In this document: positions 10,015 through 17,549 of the stretch, in pieces
How positions within the stretch are numbered: the stretch's first letter is position 1
Layout of the letters: every line of letters starts with the position of its first letter
DNA from: Bradyrhizobium liaoningense
GTDB lineage: Bacteria; Pseudomonadota; Alphaproteobacteria; Rhizobiales; Xanthobacteraceae
Direction: 5' to 3'
Length of the DNA stretch: 64,000 nt
Assembly (NCBI RefSeq): GCF_018130785.1
Contig: NZ_JAFCJT010000002.1
Location: 868,001-932,000 of the forward strand
The notes under the pieces: generated by a model
Database searches by the model: none
Seen by the model: the letters and a program-made list of their open reading frames with translations, nothing else
What the model was told of the DNA's origin: nothing
Position numbers and translations under genes: made by a program

Positions 10015-10305
10015 TGCCTCTCGATACAGGCGCCCATCGTAGGATTGAGCACCGCCGGGACCGCAGCCGTCCACGGGAAGCGAAGCTCCCTGTGCCGGCA
10101 TTGCCGCCATACCTCGAATATTCCTGCTGTTCGTCATTTCGCCCCGGGAGCGCGTTCAACGAGCAGTGGGGTGATGCGTGGAATTCCTTGTAACCATACC
10201 CCGGCGTCGCCAGACTTGCCCAGATGAGGACGCGATTCCGGCACACCGGACGAGAGCTGCAATACCGCTTTGGTTGACCCGCCGAAAGCGTCGAAAGGAA
10301 GGCGT

Positions 10306-11001
10306 ATGTCCAAGAAATCCCGAAAGAAATCGTCCAAAACGCCCTCCGGCATCGCAACGGCTGAAAAGAAGACCCCGACCAAGCGGGCAACGACTCAAAC
10401 AAAGTCTGCGAAAACACAGCGGACCCCGGCGAGCAAATCAACCAGGACCGTAGCAAAAGCAGGATCACATAAGGCCGCGTCGAAACAGTTAAATTCCTCC
10501 AAACCGGCCGCCGCCCCCGCAAAGGCGAAGGCGAAGGCGGCCCTGACCGAGGGCCAGAAGGCGCCCGCCTTCCGCCTGCCCCGCGACGGCGGCCACGTGA
10601 TCTCGCTGGCGGACTATGCCGGACAGAAGCTCGTCCTGTTCTTCTACCCCCGCGCCGACACACCCGGCTGCACCAGGGAAGCAATCGATTTCACGCGGCT
10701 GGCGGATGCTTTCACTGCTGCCGGCACGGCCGTGCTCGGCGTCTCCGCCGATCCGTTAAGGGCCCAGGAGAAGTTCCGCGACAAGCACAGTCTCGGCGTG
10801 CCCCTCATCTCGGATGAGAAACACGAGATGCTTGAGGCGTACGGCGCCTGGGGCGAAAAGTCCATGTATGGCAAGAGCTTCCTCGGAATTCTTCGCACCA
10901 CGATACTGCTTGGCGCCGACGGCAAGGTGGCCAGGGTCTGGCGCAATGTTCGCGTCGACGGCCACGCCGACGAGGTGCTGGAAGCGGCAAGAAGCCTTTA
11001 A
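10306..11001 (+). CDS. Bcp/PrxQ-type peroxiredoxin with histone-like N-terminal tail
   Basis: Thiol peroxidase of 231 aa that reduces hydroperoxides. Residues 1-80 are a low-complexity Lys/Ala/Thr/Ser tail like a histone H1 tail. Residues 81-231 are the thioredoxin-fold AhpC/TSA domain. The peroxidatic Cys is C122 in ADTPGCTREA. The resolving Cys found five residues later in most Bcp proteins is replaced by Ile, so this looks like a 1-Cys variant. The ATG at 10306 has an AAGGAAGG ribosome site. The basic tail might bind DNA or other polyanions, which is inference. It is monocistronic, ahead of an M23 peptidase gene. Confidence 0.9.
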   Translation: MSKKSRKKSSKTPSGIATAEKKTPTKRATTQTKSAKTQRTPASKSTRTVAKAGSHKAASKQLNSSKPAAAPAKAKAKAALTEGQKAPAFRLPRDGGHVISLADYAGQKLVLFFYPRADTPGCTREAIDFTRLADAFTAAGTAVLGVSADPLRAQEKFRDKHSLGVPLISDEKHEMLEAYGAWGEKSMYGKSFLGILRTTILLGADGKVARVWRNVRVDGHADEVLEAARSL

Positions 11002-11111
11002 CCAATCCTTTAAATTCGAGCGGTTCCGTTTCCGGAAAATTAACCATGACCGGCCCAGATTGCTGCGGCAATTAGGCCGTACGGACTCATCCGACCGGCG
11101 CGGGAGTGCCG

Positions 11112-12461
11112 ATGTCGAAAAGTTCTGCCCAATATTCGCAGTACCCCCAACATCATGCGCACGGCCACGGACGGGCCTTCCATCGCCGTCCCGCCGCGGT
11201 GGCAGCCGCGCTCCCCCTTCCCGCGGCCGACGATGCCTACACCATCGTGCATCACGGCAAGCAGGTCCGCCTGGGACCCGTGGTGTTCTGGATCGTGGTC
11301 GGCACCGTCGTGCTGCTCGGACTCTGGTCGGCCGCGACCGCCACCTATTTCGCCTTCCGCGACGACGTCCTGACCCGGCTGATCGCGCGCCAGGCCGAGA
11401 TGCAGTACGCCTACGAGGACCGCATTGCCGAGCTCCGCGCCAAGGTCGACCGCACCACCAGCCGGCAGCTGCTCGACCAGGAACAGTTCGACCAGAAGCT
11501 CGACCAGATCATGAAGCGCCAGACGGCGCTGGAGTCCCGGGCCACGGCGCTCGGGGCCATGCCCGACGTAACCGGATCAATCCCCCGCTCGGCCCCGCAG
11601 CGCAGTGATTCGACCCAGGGTACGCCGAAGCCGTCGCCGATCAGCGACACCGTGATCTTCGTGGCACCGCCCGATCGCGAAGCGCGGCTTGAGTCGCGCG
11701 CCCCGACCGTCGCGGCGCCGCCGACCAGCCAATTCGCCAAGAGCCAGGGTTTCGACAACGTCCTGGTCCGGCTCACGACCTCGCTTGACCAGGTCGAGCG
11801 TCGCCAGATGGCGGCGCTCAGCGCCGTCGAGGAAGGCATGGATTCACGCATGCGCCGGATGCGCGGCGTCGTCAGCGACCTCGGCCTCAATCTCGCCAGC
11901 CTCGAAGCCGCCGTGCCGCGCTCCGCGATGGGCGGTCCTTTCGTGCCCGTCAAGCTGACGGCCAATGCGGGAGCGTTCGAGAAGCAGCTCTCACGCATCA
12001 ATACCACCCGCGCAGAGATGGACCGTCTCAATCGCACGCTGGCGCTGGTGCCCTACCGCAAGCCCGTCATCGGCGAGGTCGAATTCACCTCCGGCTTCGG
12101 CGTGCGCAGCGATCCGTTCCTCGGCCGGCCCGCGATGCATACCGGGCTCGACTTCCGTGCCGCCACCGGCGATCCCGCGCGAGTCACCGCCAACGGCAAG
12201 GTGGTCTCGGCCGGATGGTCCGGCGGCTACGGCCGGATGGTCGAAGTCGACCACGGCAACGGGCTCTCGACCCGCTACGGCCATCTCTCCGAGATCAACG
12301 TCAAGGTCGGTGAGATCGTGAAGCTCGGGCAGGTCATCGGCCTCGTCGGCTCGACCGGCCGCTCCACCGGCCCGCATCTGCACTATGAAACCCGCATCGA
12401 CGGCGAAGCGGTCGACCCGCAGAAATTCTTGCGCGCCGGCGTGCGGCTCAGCGCGGGCTAA
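11112..12461 (+). CDS. M23 family (LytM) peptidase, membrane-anchored
   Basis: Predicted cell-wall endopeptidase or amidase activator of 449 aa. A His-rich cytoplasmic segment is followed by a TM helix at about 57-78 (VVFWIVVGTVVLLGLWSA), a long coiled-coil/linker region of about 280 residues, and a C-terminal LytM domain. Zinc ligands are visible: H and D in MHTGLDFRA, and the last His in GPHLHYE, so the domain looks catalytically competent. The ATG at 11112 follows GGGAG; a GTG 6 nt upstream is an alternative. The final 30 residues recur, 24 of 30 identical, at the end of the O-antigen ligase-like gene at 18936. Confidence 0.92.
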   Translation: MSKSSAQYSQYPQHHAHGHGRAFHRRPAAVAAALPLPAADDAYTIVHHGKQVRLGPVVFWIVVGTVVLLGLWSAATATYFAFRDDVLTRLIARQAEMQYAYEDRIAELRAKVDRTTSRQLLDQEQFDQKLDQIMKRQTALESRATALGAMPDVTGSIPRSAPQRSDSTQGTPKPSPISDTVIFVAPPDREARLESRAPTVAAPPTSQFAKSQGFDNVLVRLTTSLDQVERRQMAALSAVEEGMDSRMRRMRGVVSDLGLNLASLEAAVPRSAMGGPFVPVKLTANAGAFEKQLSRINTTRAEMDRLNRTLALVPYRKPVIGEVEFTSGFGVRSDPFLGRPAMHTGLDFRAATGDPARVTANGKVVSAGWSGGYGRMVEVDHGNGLSTRYGHLSEINVKVGEIVKLGQVIGLVGSTGRSTGPHLHYETRIDGEAVDPQKFLRAGVRLSAG

Positions 12462-12492
12462 GTCCGCGTCCCGCGCTTTCGACGTACGCGCC

Positions 12493-13683
12493 TTAGCGCC
12501 GGCCGCCCCCCATCCCGCCTCCGGGACCTCCGAAACCGCCACCACCCATTCCACCGCCGGGCCCCATGGGCCCGCCGGGCGAACCAAGTCCGCCGGGACC
12601 CGACGGACCTATGGGTCCTGATGGCGCGGGGCCGGGGTTGCCACCGGGGCTCGATCCCGGCGCGGGCGCACCTGGTGCACCGGGCTGAATGCCGCCCGGA
12701 TTCGGCGTGCCGCGATCTGGATGCAGGATCGAACCTCCGGGCGCGCGATTGGGATTGCCTCCGCCGGACGGAGGTGTTCCGGGCCCCTGACCGATTGGCT
12801 GAGCCGACTCCACCTGGAAGCCGCGCGAGCGATCGAACACGCCGTTGACAACCATCCGGGCTTCGCCGGCCGCTGGACCGAAGCGTGAGCCGTCATGAGC
12901 CACGAAGCCGGAGCCGAGCTGGAGGTTCGATCCCGCGCGCTGCACATAGGCCTCGATCGAGAGACGGCTTGCGCCGACGAGATCCGAGAAATCGTCGATG
13001 CGCGTGCGCGCGGCCTGCATCGCGCCCTGGCTCGAACTGCCCTCGACCTGGACACGCTGGCCGATCAGCAGCGGATCGACGCCGCGCAGCTTCAGCCCGC
13101 CAATATGCAAGCCGTCGGGCCCGCGCTCGACGAGACCGGTGACACGCTCGATCGCTTCGCGCCGCGGCTCGATCAGGCTTGCGACGATCACGCCGTCGGT
13201 CCGGCGCAGGCCGTAGACGGCCACCTGCGTGCCCGCACGAAGCTTGCTCTCCTTGTCGCTTGCGACGATCTTCTGGCCGAGCACCGTCAGCTCGTTGCCC
13301 TTCACGGCTTCGATCGGACCGGAGACCTCGCTCGCGATCGTGATGTTGCGCGTCACGAGCGTGCCGTCGGCCTGACGGGTCGCGACCACGCGCGCGAGCT
13401 GGCCGATGCGCAGCGCCCTCGGGCTCGCGGCCTCACCGTCGATCCGGACCGGCACGTCGCTCGCATAAGTGACGCGCTGCCCGTTGACGTAAATGCTGCC
13501 GAACCGCTGGATCAGGCCGACGATGCCGGTGCCGCCGATGCCGTGGTCGTCACCGCGTCTGATTCCGGTGCCGCCGATGCCCTGATCGGTGCCGCGCTTG
13601 ACCTGCGCGTGGGCCATCGCGGTACCAGCGAGCCAAAATCCCGTCAGCAGCAGACGGCGAGAGATCAGCGGCGGACGGCTCAT
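12493..13683 (-). CDS. DUF5666 domain secreted protein with Gly/Pro-rich tail
   Basis: Exported protein of 396 aa and unknown function. The N-terminus (MSRPPLISRRLLLTGFWLAG then TAMAHAQ) is a signal peptide with a twin-arginine-like SRRLLL. The middle holds repeated small beta domains with the DUF5666 pattern (VRIDGEAASPRALRIGQLAR, then GNELTVLGQKIVASD and similar). The last 120 residues are Gly/Pro-rich low complexity, ending in many GGG runs. Its ATG overlaps the stop of the upstream DUF6502 gene by 4 nt (ATGA), so the two are translationally coupled. It converges on the M23 peptidase gene. Confidence 0.85.
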   Translation of the reverse strand: MSRPPLISRRLLLTGFWLAGTAMAHAQVKRGTDQGIGGTGIRRGDDHGIGGTGIVGLIQRFGSIYVNGQRVTYASDVPVRIDGEAASPRALRIGQLARVVATRQADGTLVTRNITIASEVSGPIEAVKGNELTVLGQKIVASDKESKLRAGTQVAVYGLRRTDGVIVASLIEPRREAIERVTGLVERGPDGLHIGGLKLRGVDPLLIGQRVQVEGSSSQGAMQAARTRIDDFSDLVGASRLSIEAYVQRAGSNLQLGSGFVAHDGSRFGPAAGEARMVVNGVFDRSRGFQVESAQPIGQGPGTPPSGGGNPNRAPGGSILHPDRGTPNPGGIQPGAPGAPAPGSSPGGNPGPAPSGPIGPSGPGGLGSPGGPMGPGGGMGGGGFGGPGGGMGGGRR

Positions 13684-14582
13684 GAAGAACCACCCTCTTG
13701 ACCGCCGTCTTTCCCGCTTTCCTTGGCATTTTCCTTGGCGTCGACCGCGTCATCGGCATCTTCGCTGTAGATGTAGATGCCAAAATTCCAGCGTGCGTCG
13801 CCGCCCTTGTCCTTGGCGAGCGCACGGTTGGCCTCGCGGTTGGCGGTCTTCAGCACGTCCATCGCGAGCTCGCGCGAGCGCGCCTCGAGGCGCCGCGCCA
13901 GCTTCGGCGAGATGTTGTTGTAGTGCACCGCGCGTTCGAGAAAGCGCGGCCCGGCGCCCGAGACGTTCCGTTCGGCGGCCGCGATGTGGTCGTGCAGATT
14001 GCGGCCGAGATAGTGCCACTTGCTGTCGTCCTCGCCTGATGGGACGAAGGCAGCCTCGACCAGCTCGATCTCGTCAGAACCGTTGATGGTGACGAGCTTG
14101 CGGTCGATCCATTCGTCTAGCACCGCGCGCGGGCGCACGTCCTTGGTGACGGAGGCGACGAGCTGCTCGAACGAGGGCGCATCGCCTTCCGCCGTGCGCG
14201 GCAGCGGCAGCGGTTCGCCCTTTGCATCGGTAAATTCAGGCGCGGCAAGCCAGCGCGCGATCACGGCGCTCGTCAAGGACACCGCCGCCGGCGTCTCGTT
14301 CACGGGCGCGCCGGCGCCGCGCAACCGCGCCACCTCCTTGCGATGGATCCCGGTGAGCAGGCTGACACGGCTGTCGGTCTGCTCTTTCCCCTCCAGTGCA
14401 AAATCGTGCTCGGCGACGTTGACGAACAGCTCGCGGAGCAATTGCGCCAATGCCGGAAAGGTCATGCCGCTGCGAATGCAGAGCCGCACGAGCGGGCGCA
14501 GCAGCCGCGCCAGCGGCGCGTGCAGCTTCGCGGCGGCGTTCGGCTGCGGAGCCGCTGCTTTGGACCCGGACTTGGCATTCAT
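13680..14582 (-). CDS. DUF6502 family protein
   Basis: Cytoplasmic protein of 300 aa, family role unknown. An N-terminal Ala/Pro tail is followed by a helical region (LARLLRPLVRLCIRSGMTFP) and a helix-turn-helix-like segment (DSRVSLLTGIHRKEVARLRG) reminiscent of the DUF6502 N-terminal domain. The C-terminus is charged (NAKESGKDGGQEGGSS). The ATG at 14582 was chosen because it begins the conserved-looking part; the frame is open about 27 codons further. It forms an ATGA-overlapping operon with the DUF5666 gene. The HTH-like segment suggests a regulator, which is inference. Confidence 0.8.
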   Translation of the reverse strand: MNAKSGSKAAAPQPNAAAKLHAPLARLLRPLVRLCIRSGMTFPALAQLLRELFVNVAEHDFALEGKEQTDSRVSLLTGIHRKEVARLRGAGAPVNETPAAVSLTSAVIARWLAAPEFTDAKGEPLPLPRTAEGDAPSFEQLVASVTKDVRPRAVLDEWIDRKLVTINGSDEIELVEAAFVPSGEDDSKWHYLGRNLHDHIAAAERNVSGAGPRFLERAVHYNNISPKLARRLEARSRELAMDVLKTANREANRALAKDKGGDARWNFGIYIYSEDADDAVDAKENAKESGKDGGQEGGSS

Positions 14583-14606
14583 GTCTGAATTGTACCGGCG
14601 TCTCAC

Positions 14607-14665
14607 GTGGGACACAATCCCACTTTTCCCATATTGCAATTGACGTGGTAAATTTTCCCACATAT
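14607..14665. promoter_or_regulatory. Candidate operator array (TTCCCA boxes and inverted repeat)
   Basis: An inverted repeat GTGGGA-CACAA-TCCCAC lies at 14607-14623. It is followed by two direct copies of TTTTCCCA at 14624-14631 and 14653-14660, the second continuing as CATAT. The boxes overlap the candidate promoter of the polysaccharide operon and lie 25-80 bp upstream of the divergent DUF6502 gene, so one regulator could control both directions. Confidence 0.45.
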
Positions 14666-14668
14666 ACG
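14640..14668 (+). promoter_or_regulatory. Candidate sigma-70 promoter of the polysaccharide operon
   Basis: TTGACG (14640-14645), a 17-bp spacer, and TATACG (14663-14668). Transcription would start near 14675, about 33 nt before the 53-aa ORF. The spacer contains a TTTTCCCA box. Confidence 0.55.
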
Positions 14669-14707
14669 AGACGTCACTGAGGGCGCGACGTAAAGGGACT
14701 CACACCC

Positions 14708-14869
14708 ATGGCTGACCGCTTGGTCCGCAATTCCAGCTCACCGCGTGCCGTACCGGCTCCTGACTGGGGGCACGGCGCAATCGAACCGATGCTGCCGGCG
14801 CTGCTGCGCGGCGTGATCTTCATCTCGGTGCTCGCCGCACCGTTCGTCGCAGCCCTTCTCGCAGGCTGA
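14708..14869 (+). CDS. Putative 53-aa small membrane protein heading the polysaccharide operon
   Basis: ATG to TGA ORF of 53 codons. A polar N-terminal part of about 27 residues (MADRLVRNSSSPRAVPAPDW) precedes one hydrophobic helix (LLRGVIFISVLAAPFVAALL). AAAGGGA lies about 10 nt before the ATG. It sits directly after a good promoter and ends 7 nt before the glycosyltransferase-permease ORF, so it appears to be the first gene of the operon. No family recognised; a membrane partner of the exporter is a guess from position. Confidence 0.55.
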   Translation: MADRLVRNSSSPRAVPAPDWGHGAIEPMLPALLRGVIFISVLAAPFVAALLAG

Positions 14870-14876
14870 CACCATC

Positions 14877-16805
14877 ATGCATCACACCAGCGAAACTCCG
14901 CGTCGCCCGTCGGTACTGCACATCTTCAAGATCTATTATCCCGACCTGTTCGGCGGCACGCTCACGGTGATCCGCGACATCTGCGCGAGCCTGAAGGACA
15001 GTTTCGCCTCTGCCGTGCTGGTCTGCTCGCAATCGGCCGAGCAGCGCGAGATCGTCGTCGACGACGTACCGGTCGAGCGCGTCCGCTCGTTCGGCAATTT
15101 GCTGTCGCTGCCGGCCGCCCCCACCTATCCCTGGCGTCTCTGGCGCAGAAGCGCCGAGCACGATCTGCTCGCGCTCCACGCGCCTTTCCCGCTCGCCGAC
15201 CTCGTCTTCGCCTTCGGCTTCGGACGCAGTCGGCGGCTGGTGGTGCACTGGCATGCCGACATCGTCAGCCATGCCGGCCTGCGCTGGCTCGTCGAGCCGT
15301 TGATGCGGCGGACCTTGCGACATGCCAAGGCAATCATCGTCTCCGACCAAGCCCTCGTCGAGAACACGCCGCTCCTGCGGGAATTCGAGGACAAGTGTCA
15401 CGTCGTGCCGTTCGGCGTCGACACCTCGGGTTACGACTGGCCGAAGATAGAGCCGCACCACGTCAACGATCGCGGCCGGCTCGTGCTCGCCTGCGGCCGG
15501 CTCGTGCCCTACAAGGGGTTCGACGTGCTGATCCGCGCCGCCGTCAACCGCAAGTTCGAGGTCTGGATCATCGGCGAAGGCACCGAGCGGCCGCGGCTGG
15601 AGCAACTGATCCGCGAACTCGGCCTCGGTGACCGCGTCCGGCTGCTCGGTTCGGTGAACGACAGCGAGCGCATCAAGCTGATGTGCCTGTCCGACGTCTT
15701 CGTGATGCCATCGGTGACCAACGCCGAGACCTTCGGCCTGGTCCAGCTCGAGGCCATGGCCGCCGGCCGCCCCGTCGTGAACACGGCGCTCGATACGGCG
15801 GTGCCGCACGTTGCCCGCCACGGCATGGAAGCGATCACGGTGCCGCCCGGTGATCCCGAAAAACTCGGCGATGCCATCGACACCCTGATCCGCGATCCCG
15901 AGCGCCGCCGCCGCATGGGGCAGTCGGCCCGGACGCGTGCCCTCACCCGCTATTCCGCCACGGCCTTCAGGGAAGGCATGGAGACCGTCTATCGCGACGC
16001 CGTCACCGCGTCGTGCGAGGAACCCGCAACCGCCGCCGAGCCGCCGCAGGCGACCGGCTGGCTGGACAGCGTCCGGATCGCGGCGGCGTTGGCCTGGTCC
16101 GACATGCGCCACCGCTACGTGCGTTCGCTGCTCGGCCCGTTCTGGATGTCGCTTCAGATGGCGATCGTGGTCGCAGTCTTGGGCTCGGTGATCGGCCAGA
16201 TGTCGAACGCCGACATGCTGGCGCGCCTGCCGATGCTGGCGCTGTCGATGACGGCATGGACCTTCCTCAACAGCGTCGTGCTCGACGCGACCACGGCGCT
16301 TCAGAATTCCGCAAGCCTGATCCGCGACCGGGCGCTGCCGCCGGTGATCTTCCTCCTGCAATGCACCTTCCGGCAGACGCTGTTCGCGCTGCATAACGCC
16401 TGCGTGCCGCTGGCGCTGTGGCTGATCCTGTCGCCCCACGACCTCTCTCACGCGCTGGCGGCGCTGCCCGGCCTCCTGCTGTTCATAGCCTGCACCTTCG
16501 CCTTGAGCCTCGTCCTCGGCGCGACGGCAACGCGCTATCGCGACCTCAAGCCGATCATCGAATCCACGCTGATGCTCGCCTTCCTCGCCTCGCCCGTGGT
16601 CTGGTCCGCCGAGATGATCAATCATCGATCGACGGTGATGCGTCTCAATCCGCTGACGCATCTGTTCGCGGTGTGGCGCGAGCCGCTTGCAGGCGGCCAT
16701 ATCGATCCCACCAGCATCGTCTACGTCCTCATCACGCTGGCGCTGCTGATTTTCGCGAGCGTGCTGACGCTGGTCCACCTGCGTAAAGCCGCCTTCTGGA
16801 TTTGA
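14877..16805 (+). CDS. Glycosyltransferase (GT4) fused to ABC-2 polysaccharide export permease
   Basis: One uninterrupted ORF of 642 aa with two normally separate proteins. Residues 1 to about 375 are a GT-B fold family 4 glycosyltransferase: an N-terminal acceptor domain with FGGTLTVIRDI, then ACGRLVPYKGFDVLI and the C-terminal E-x7-E-type region NAETFGLVQLEAMAAGRPVV. A short Ala/Pro/Glu linker (about 376-392) leads to residues 393-642, an ABC-2 type permease with about six hydrophobic helices and the Wzm-like opening DMRHRYVRSLLGPFW. The ATPase follows 3 nt later. Inferred role: sugar addition on the cytosolic face coupled physically to export of the glycolipid. No frameshift or stop interrupts the join. 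Confidence 0.9.
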   Translation: MHHTSETPRRPSVLHIFKIYYPDLFGGTLTVIRDICASLKDSFASAVLVCSQSAEQREIVVDDVPVERVRSFGNLLSLPAAPTYPWRLWRRSAEHDLLALHAPFPLADLVFAFGFGRSRRLVVHWHADIVSHAGLRWLVEPLMRRTLRHAKAIIVSDQALVENTPLLREFEDKCHVVPFGVDTSGYDWPKIEPHHVNDRGRLVLACGRLVPYKGFDVLIRAAVNRKFEVWIIGEGTERPRLEQLIRELGLGDRVRLLGSVNDSERIKLMCLSDVFVMPSVTNAETFGLVQLEAMAAGRPVVNTALDTAVPHVARHGMEAITVPPGDPEKLGDAIDTLIRDPERRRRMGQSARTRALTRYSATAFREGMETVYRDAVTASCEEPATAAEPPQATGWLDSVRIAAALAWSDMRHRYVRSLLGPFWMSLQMAIVVAVLGSVIGQMSNADMLARLPMLALSMTAWTFLNSVVLDATTALQNSASLIRDRALPPVIFLLQCTFRQTLFALHNACVPLALWLILSPHDLSHALAALPGLLLFIACTFALSLVLGATATRYRDLKPIIESTLMLAFLASPVVWSAEMINHRSTVMRLNPLTHLFAVWREPLAGGHIDPTSIVYVLITLALLIFASVLTLVHLRKAAFWI

Positions 16806-16808
16806 CGC

Positions 16809-17549
16809 ATGGTCTCGATCAGCCTGCACAATGTCTGTCTCGATTATCCGCTCTACGGCGCCTACGACTTCTCGCTGAAGCGGCGGCTGCTCGGCCACCT
16901 CATCCGCGAGCCGGGCGAGATGCGGATCATCCGCGCCGTCGACAGTTTCACGATCGAGGCCGAAGCCGGCGCCCGTATCGGGCTTGCCGGACCCAACGGC
17001 TCCGGCAAGTCGACGCTGCTGCGCCTGATCGCCGGCGTCTATCCGCCGAGCAGTGGCCGCGTCACGGTCCGGGGCAAAGTCGTGCCCCTGCTCGGCCTGA
17101 ATGCCGGGGTCAATCTGGACTTCGTGGCGGAGGACAATATCGCGCTGCTGCTGCGGATCAGCGGTCGCAAGCCGACACGCGGCGTGATCGACGACATCTG
17201 GGCCTTCACCGAGCTCGAGACGCGGATGCAGCGGCTGCCGCTGCGGATGTTCTCCTCGGGAATGCTGATGCGGGTGTTGTTCGCGACCGCCACCGCTTTC
17301 CCGGCCGACATCCTGCTGCTCGACGAATGGCTCAGCGTCGTCGACGAGCATTTTGCAGAGAAGGCCGAACGGCGGCTGCAAAACCTGGTCTCGCAGGCGG
17401 CGATCGTGATCATCGCCTCGCACGACCAGCCGCTGCTGCGCCGCACCTGCTCCCGCATCATCAATCTCGATCACGGCCGCATCGCCTCGACCATCGCGGT
17501 CGAGCCGCCGGTCACGCACTCCTTCGAGCTCCGCGAGAAACGCGCATGA
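16809..17549 (+). CDS. ABC transporter ATPase for polysaccharide export (Wzt/KpsT-like)
   Basis: Nucleotide-binding subunit of 246 aa that should pair with the permease domain encoded just upstream. Walker A is GPNGSGKST near residue 60. The signature motif is degenerate, FSSGML, as in polysaccharide-export ATPases. Walker B with catalytic Glu is ILLLDEWLSVVD, and the H-loop is ASHD. There is no C-terminal carbohydrate-binding domain of the Wzt type that recognises O-antigen caps, so the exporter is of the short-ATPase class. It starts 3 nt after the fusion gene's stop and overlaps the next gene by 4 nt (ATGA). Confidence 0.92.
   Translation: MVSISLHNVCLDYPLYGAYDFSLKRRLLGHLIREPGEMRIIRAVDSFTIEAEAGARIGLAGPNGSGKSTLLRLIAGVYPPSSGRVTVRGKVVPLLGLNAGVNLDFVAEDNIALLLRISGRKPTRGVIDDIWAFTELETRMQRLPLRMFSSGMLMRVLFATATAFPADILLLDEWLSVVDEHFAEKAERRLQNLVSQAAIVIIASHDQPLLRRTCSRIINLDHGRIASTIAVEPPVTHSFELREKRA

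Noticed and set aside
14820..17519. 899-codon minus-strand frame antisense to the polysaccharide operon
   Set aside because: No domain, low-complexity Arg/His/Asp content and no ribosome site; the plus-strand genes show clear catalytic motifs.
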